A stretch of 64,000 bases of DNA from Monoplex corrugatus (lineage: Eukaryota; Mollusca; Gastropoda; Littorinimorpha; Ranellidae): the NCBI GenBank assembly GCA_030674185.1, contig CM060307.1:48339681-48403680 (forward strand), read 5' to 3'. A model generated the notes under the pieces. That model was given only the letters and a program-made list of their open reading frames with translations, had not been told where the DNA came from and ran no database searches. Of the stretch, positions 61,007 to 64,000 are shown one piece after another. The position numbers and the translations under genes were made by a program. How positions within the stretch are numbered: the stretch's first letter is position 1; each line of letters begins with the position of its first letter.

Positions 61007-64000
61007 TCATTCTCCTGCCCGTGATGGGCGTAGAGGAGAGATGAGAGACACTCTTGAAGCCAGCCGTCGCCAACCGGTCCTGTCCTCCGCCTGTCGCACC
61101 AGCGTGGGGCCATCCAACCTGGTCCATTCTTTGATGTTGTCCATCCAGCATTTGGCTTGTCGTCCCCTTCGTCTGCCGCCTCCCAGTGTACCCTGGAGGA
61201 CCGTTTTGGGCAGTGAGTTGTGGCGTGTGACATGCCCGAACCACGACAGCTTCCTGTTCTTGACTGTTGCCAGGAGGGGTTCTTGTGGGCCTGCGAGTGT
61301 TGTTATTTGGCTCCACACAAAGTCGTTTGTCTTCCGATCTTGCCAAGAGATCCTGAGCAAGCGCCTGAAGCATTTAGTTTCAAACGTCTGGATTCTCTTG
61401 GTGGTCTCTGCTGTCATGGTCCAGCTCTCGCATCCATACAGCAGGATGGGGAGCACCAGGGACTTGTACAGCTTCATCTTCGATGGAAAGCCGATCTCTC
61501 TGCTCTTCCAGATCTTGTTTAGCTTTACCATTGCTGCTGTTGCGATCGCTAGTCTGGTCTTGATTTCTGTTGTAGAGCGACCGTCTTTGGTGAGAGTGGC
61601 GCCAAGGTATTTGAAAGCGTCCACTTCTTCAAGCTGTTGCCCGTTCATGTAGATTTCAGCATGGGTGTTGGTTGTGCTGTTGACCAGGACTTTGCTTTTT
61701 TCTGTGCTCACTTCCATTCCGTGTGCACCTGCACTTTCTTCCAGTCTCATGGTCAGGTCTTGTAGTTCTTCGTTGCTGCCTCCCATCAGGTCGATGTCAT
61801 CTGCGAACCTCAGGTTGTTGATGGTTCTTCCTCCGATGGAGACAGTGGAGTGGAAGTCATGGAGGGCTTCACGCATGATGTTCTCCAGGAAGAGATTGAA
61901 CAGCACGGGAGAGAGTAGGCAGCCTTGACGGACTCCAACTGTGGTCTTGAAGTAGTCCCCTATCTGGTTGTTGAGGAGAACTGCGCTGCTGGCAGTGTTA
62001 TACAGCGCCTGGATGGTTTGGACGAGACCTTCCTCTATGCCAAACTTTCTTAGCACCTGCCACAAACCCTTATGCCACACCCTGTCGAATGCTTTTTTAA
62101 AGTCTATGAAGTTGTGGAACAGGTCTCTCTGATGCTGCAGATGTTTCTCCATCATTATCCGGCAGGTGAAGATCTGTTCTACTGTGCTTCTGCCCGCCCT
62201 AAATCCAGCTTGTTCTTCCGCAAGGTGTTCTTCCGCTTCTTTCTTCAGTCGATTCAATATGACTCTGAGCATGATCTTGCTGGTGTGGCTAATGAGACTT
62301 ATTGTTCTGTAGTTCTGGCATTGGCGCATATTTCCCTTTTTGGGCAGGGGGATGATGAGTGATTGAGTCCATTCTGTGGGCCACTGTTTTGTCTCCCAGA
62401 TCTTCTGACAAATCGATGTTACACGAGTGACCAAATCATTCCCTCCATGTTTGAGCAGCTCTGCTGGGATATTGTCTGCTCCAGGTGATTTCCCTGCTGG
62501 TAGGCTGCGGATGGCTTCTTCCACTTCTTCTCTCATCACTGGTAGCGGTGAGGATTCCCTCAATGGTGCTGAGTCCCCCTGAAACAAACTGTCATCTGGC
62601 TGTATTGGGAAGTTGTATAGTTCTTGGCAGTACTGCGTCCATCTGTTCAGAACAGCGGAGCTTTCTGTCAGCAGCTCGCCTGAGGTATCCTCGATGACTG
62701 ACGATCTGTTTTGCTGCGTCTTGGTAAGGTTTTTCAGTGTGGTGAAGGCATGTTTGCTGTTTCCTTTTTTCATGCCTTTCTCGATGTTCTCACACTGGTT
62801 GTTGATCCATTGTTCTTTGGCTTCAATCATTTTCTTCTTTACAAGGTTGTTGGTTTTACGATACTGTGCGGCTTCTTCAGGGCTGGAGTTTTTCGTCTTC
62901 TTCAGTGATCTTCTGTTGTCGCAGAGGTCAAGGATGTCATTTGAGATCCATGCTTGGTGTTTCTTCCTCTGTCGCCCCAGTACCTCCTCTGCTGTTTCGC
63001 GGACTGCCTCACCAAAGTTGTTTGTGAGGTCGTTGATGTCGCTGTCCAGGAAGTTGAGTGCCGCGAACCGCCCCCCGAGCTGTGCCTGGAATGCCTCTTC
63101 TATCTCTGGATCTTTTAGCTTTTCCAGGTCAAACTTGATGCGTGGCTGCGCAGCTTGGTACTTCTTTTTCAATTTGATCTTCATTGTGAGCAGCACGAGG
63201 TCGTGGTCGCTGCCTATATCAGCTCCAGGGTATGTCCTCGTCTTTGCTTTATTAATGCTTGATTTGAAGCGCCGCGGTGTGAGGACACAGTCGATCTGGT
63301 TGTGAGTCTTTCCGTTCGGCGCATGCCAGGTTGTTCTTCTTGACAGTTTGTGGGGGTAGAGGGTGTTGGCAATGGTGAGCCGTTGGGTGCAGGCAAACTC
63401 CAGAAGGCGAAGTCCCCTGTCATTAGTTTCCCCTGTGCCAAATTGACCCACTGTTCCAGCCCAGTTTTTGTAGGCATCTGGGCCGACTTTGGCGTTGAAG
63501 TCCCCCTGAACTATGATGATGTCTTTCCTGGGGGCTTTTCCGATGGTGTCTTCTATTTTCTCATAGAATTCTTCAACCACCTGGTCTTCGTGGCTGGTAG
63601 TTGGAGCATACACTTGTATGATGGTGATGTTCTTTGGTTTGGCTGACACCCGAATGCTGATGATTCTGCTGTTGACAGGCGTGCAGCTCATGATGCATCC
63701 AATGACTTCTTTGCGTACGATGAAAGCTACGCCATTTTCATGTAGTGACTCTTCGCCACTGTACCACATCTTGTGTCCTTCCTCTGTGATTGCTTCTCCG
63801 AAGCCTGTCCATCTTACTTCTGATATACCCACAATGTCCCATTGGTAGCGTCTCAGCTCGTGTTCTAGTTCTTTTACTTTGCCGCACTGATGGAGTGTAC
63901 GGACATTCCAGGTTCCAATGGTAGCTTTTTCCGTTGGCAGTTTGAATGATGTCTTTGCCCCAGTAGCTGACTTTTCACTTCCACCCTGGTGCTTGTCAGT
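61007..64000 (-). CDS. LINE ORF2 (endonuclease-reverse transcriptase), uninterrupted, cut by right edge
   Basis: Open for about 998 codons from the right edge to TGA at 61007; the frame stays open past 63832 (GTG, not a real start) to WNVRTL near 63.91 kb and beyond. Endonuclease: WNVRTL, GISEVRW, IIVQGDFNAKVG, NQIDCVLTPRR, SDHDLVLL. RT: SPGADNIPAELLKHGG, LPKKGNMRQCQNYRTISLIS, EEQAGFRAGRSTVEQIF, FIDFKKAFDRVWH, VGVRQGCLLSPVLFNLFLE, LRFADDIDL (the catalytic DD) and FKYLGATLT. The C-terminal part has WFGHVTRHNSLPK and a GRRRGRQAKCWMDNIKEW block. No frameshift or stop, unlike all other LINE copies here. Confidence 0.93.
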   Translation of the reverse strand, partial: TDKHQGGSEKSATGAKTSFKLPTEKATIGTWNVRTLHQCGKVKELEHELRRYQWDIVGISEVRWTGFGEAITEEGHKMWYSGEESLHENGVAFIVRKEVIGCIMSCTPVNSRIISIRVSAKPKNITIIQVYAPTTSHEDQVVEEFYEKIEDTIGKAPRKDIIIVQGDFNAKVGPDAYKNWAGTVGQFGTGETNDRGLRLLEFACTQRLTIANTLYPHKLSRRTTWHAPNGKTHNQIDCVLTPRRFKSSINKAKTRTYPGADIGSDHDLVLLTMKIKLKKKYQAAQPRIKFDLEKLKDPEIEEAFQAQLGGRFAALNFLDSDINDLTNNFGEAVRETAEEVLGRQRKKHQAWISNDILDLCDNRRSLKKTKNSSPEEAAQYRKTNNLVKKKMIEAKEQWINNQCENIEKGMKKGNSKHAFTTLKNLTKTQQNRSSVIEDTSGELLTESSAVLNRWTQYCQELYNFPIQPDDSLFQGDSAPLRESSPLPVMREEVEEAIRSLPAGKSPGADNIPAELLKHGGNDLVTRVTSICQKIWETKQWPTEWTQSLIIPLPKKGNMRQCQNYRTISLISHTSKIMLRVILNRLKKEAEEHLAEEQAGFRAGRSTVEQIFTCRIMMEKHLQHQRDLFHNFIDFKKAFDRVWHKGLWQVLRKFGIEEGLVQTIQALYNTASSAVLLNNQIGDYFKTTVGVRQGCLLSPVLFNLFLENIMREALHDFHSTVSIGGRTINNLRFADDIDLMGGSNEELQDLTMRLEESAGAHGMEVSTEKSKVLVNSTTNTHAEIYMNGQQLEEVDAFKYLGATLTKDGRSTTEIKTRLAIATAAMVKLNKIWKSREIGFPSKMKLYKSLVLPILLYGCESWTMTAETTKRIQTFETKCFRRLLRISWQDRKTNDFVWSQITTLAGPQEPLLATVKNRKLSWFGHVTRHNSLPKTVLQGTLGGGRRRGRQAKCWMDNIKEWTRLDGPTLVRQAEDRTGWRRLASRVSLISPLRPSRAGE

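Overview
The window is animal nuclear DNA, most likely from a mollusc and probably a gastropod. It has split genes with GT-AG introns, F-type (fucose-binding) lectin exons of molluscan type, a nuclear gene for a mitochondrial complex I subunit, long CA/TG, GA and TA microsatellites, and many LINE, LTR, foldback and SINE-like repeats. No bacterial gene, CRISPR array, rRNA or intact tRNA gene was seen. The species is inferred, not shown.

Left part (1-13.3 kb, + strand): an F-type lectin array. Each lectin domain is split over two exons, A (222 nt) and B (237 nt), both phase 1-1. They run A (187-408), B (862-1098), a 51-nt linker exon (4970-5020), A (6737-6957, one base short), B (7586-7822) and a possible 60-nt exon (13196-13255). 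LINE fragments lie at about 2.8-3.2, 8.0-8.6 and 9.3-12.2 kb.

Middle (17.3-36.1 kb, - strand): a complete eight-exon NDUFA10-like gene coding for 399 residues. Its start is at 35996 and its stop at 17292-17294. All introns are GT-AG and carry several minisatellites, one of which (85 bp, five copies) has good splice sites in every unit. The promoter side has ETS-like and NRF-1-like sites.

Right of NDUFA10 (36-45 kb): LINE fragments, microsatellites, and a Ty3/gypsy-type LTR retrotransposon (39021-43595, - strand) with LTRs, 5-bp target duplication, PBS and PPT. Its gag-pol is broken.

Right part (45.7-54.8 kb, - strand): a second F-type lectin array with the same A-B-linker-A-B order on the opposite strand. 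Introns and downstream DNA also match the left array, so the two are arms of an inverted duplication with NDUFA10 between them. At 55-64 kb there are an L1-like LINE (+), a foldback element, a LINE 3' end with a C2H2 finger, and a long open LINE ORF2 (-) that runs off the right edge.

The main points of interest are the inverted lectin duplication, the lectin exon whose reading frame is restored by a duplicated splice acceptor, the minisatellite that carries splice sites, and a foldback-element family. Everything was read by eye; similarity statements come from direct comparison inside the window and from general knowledge of the families.
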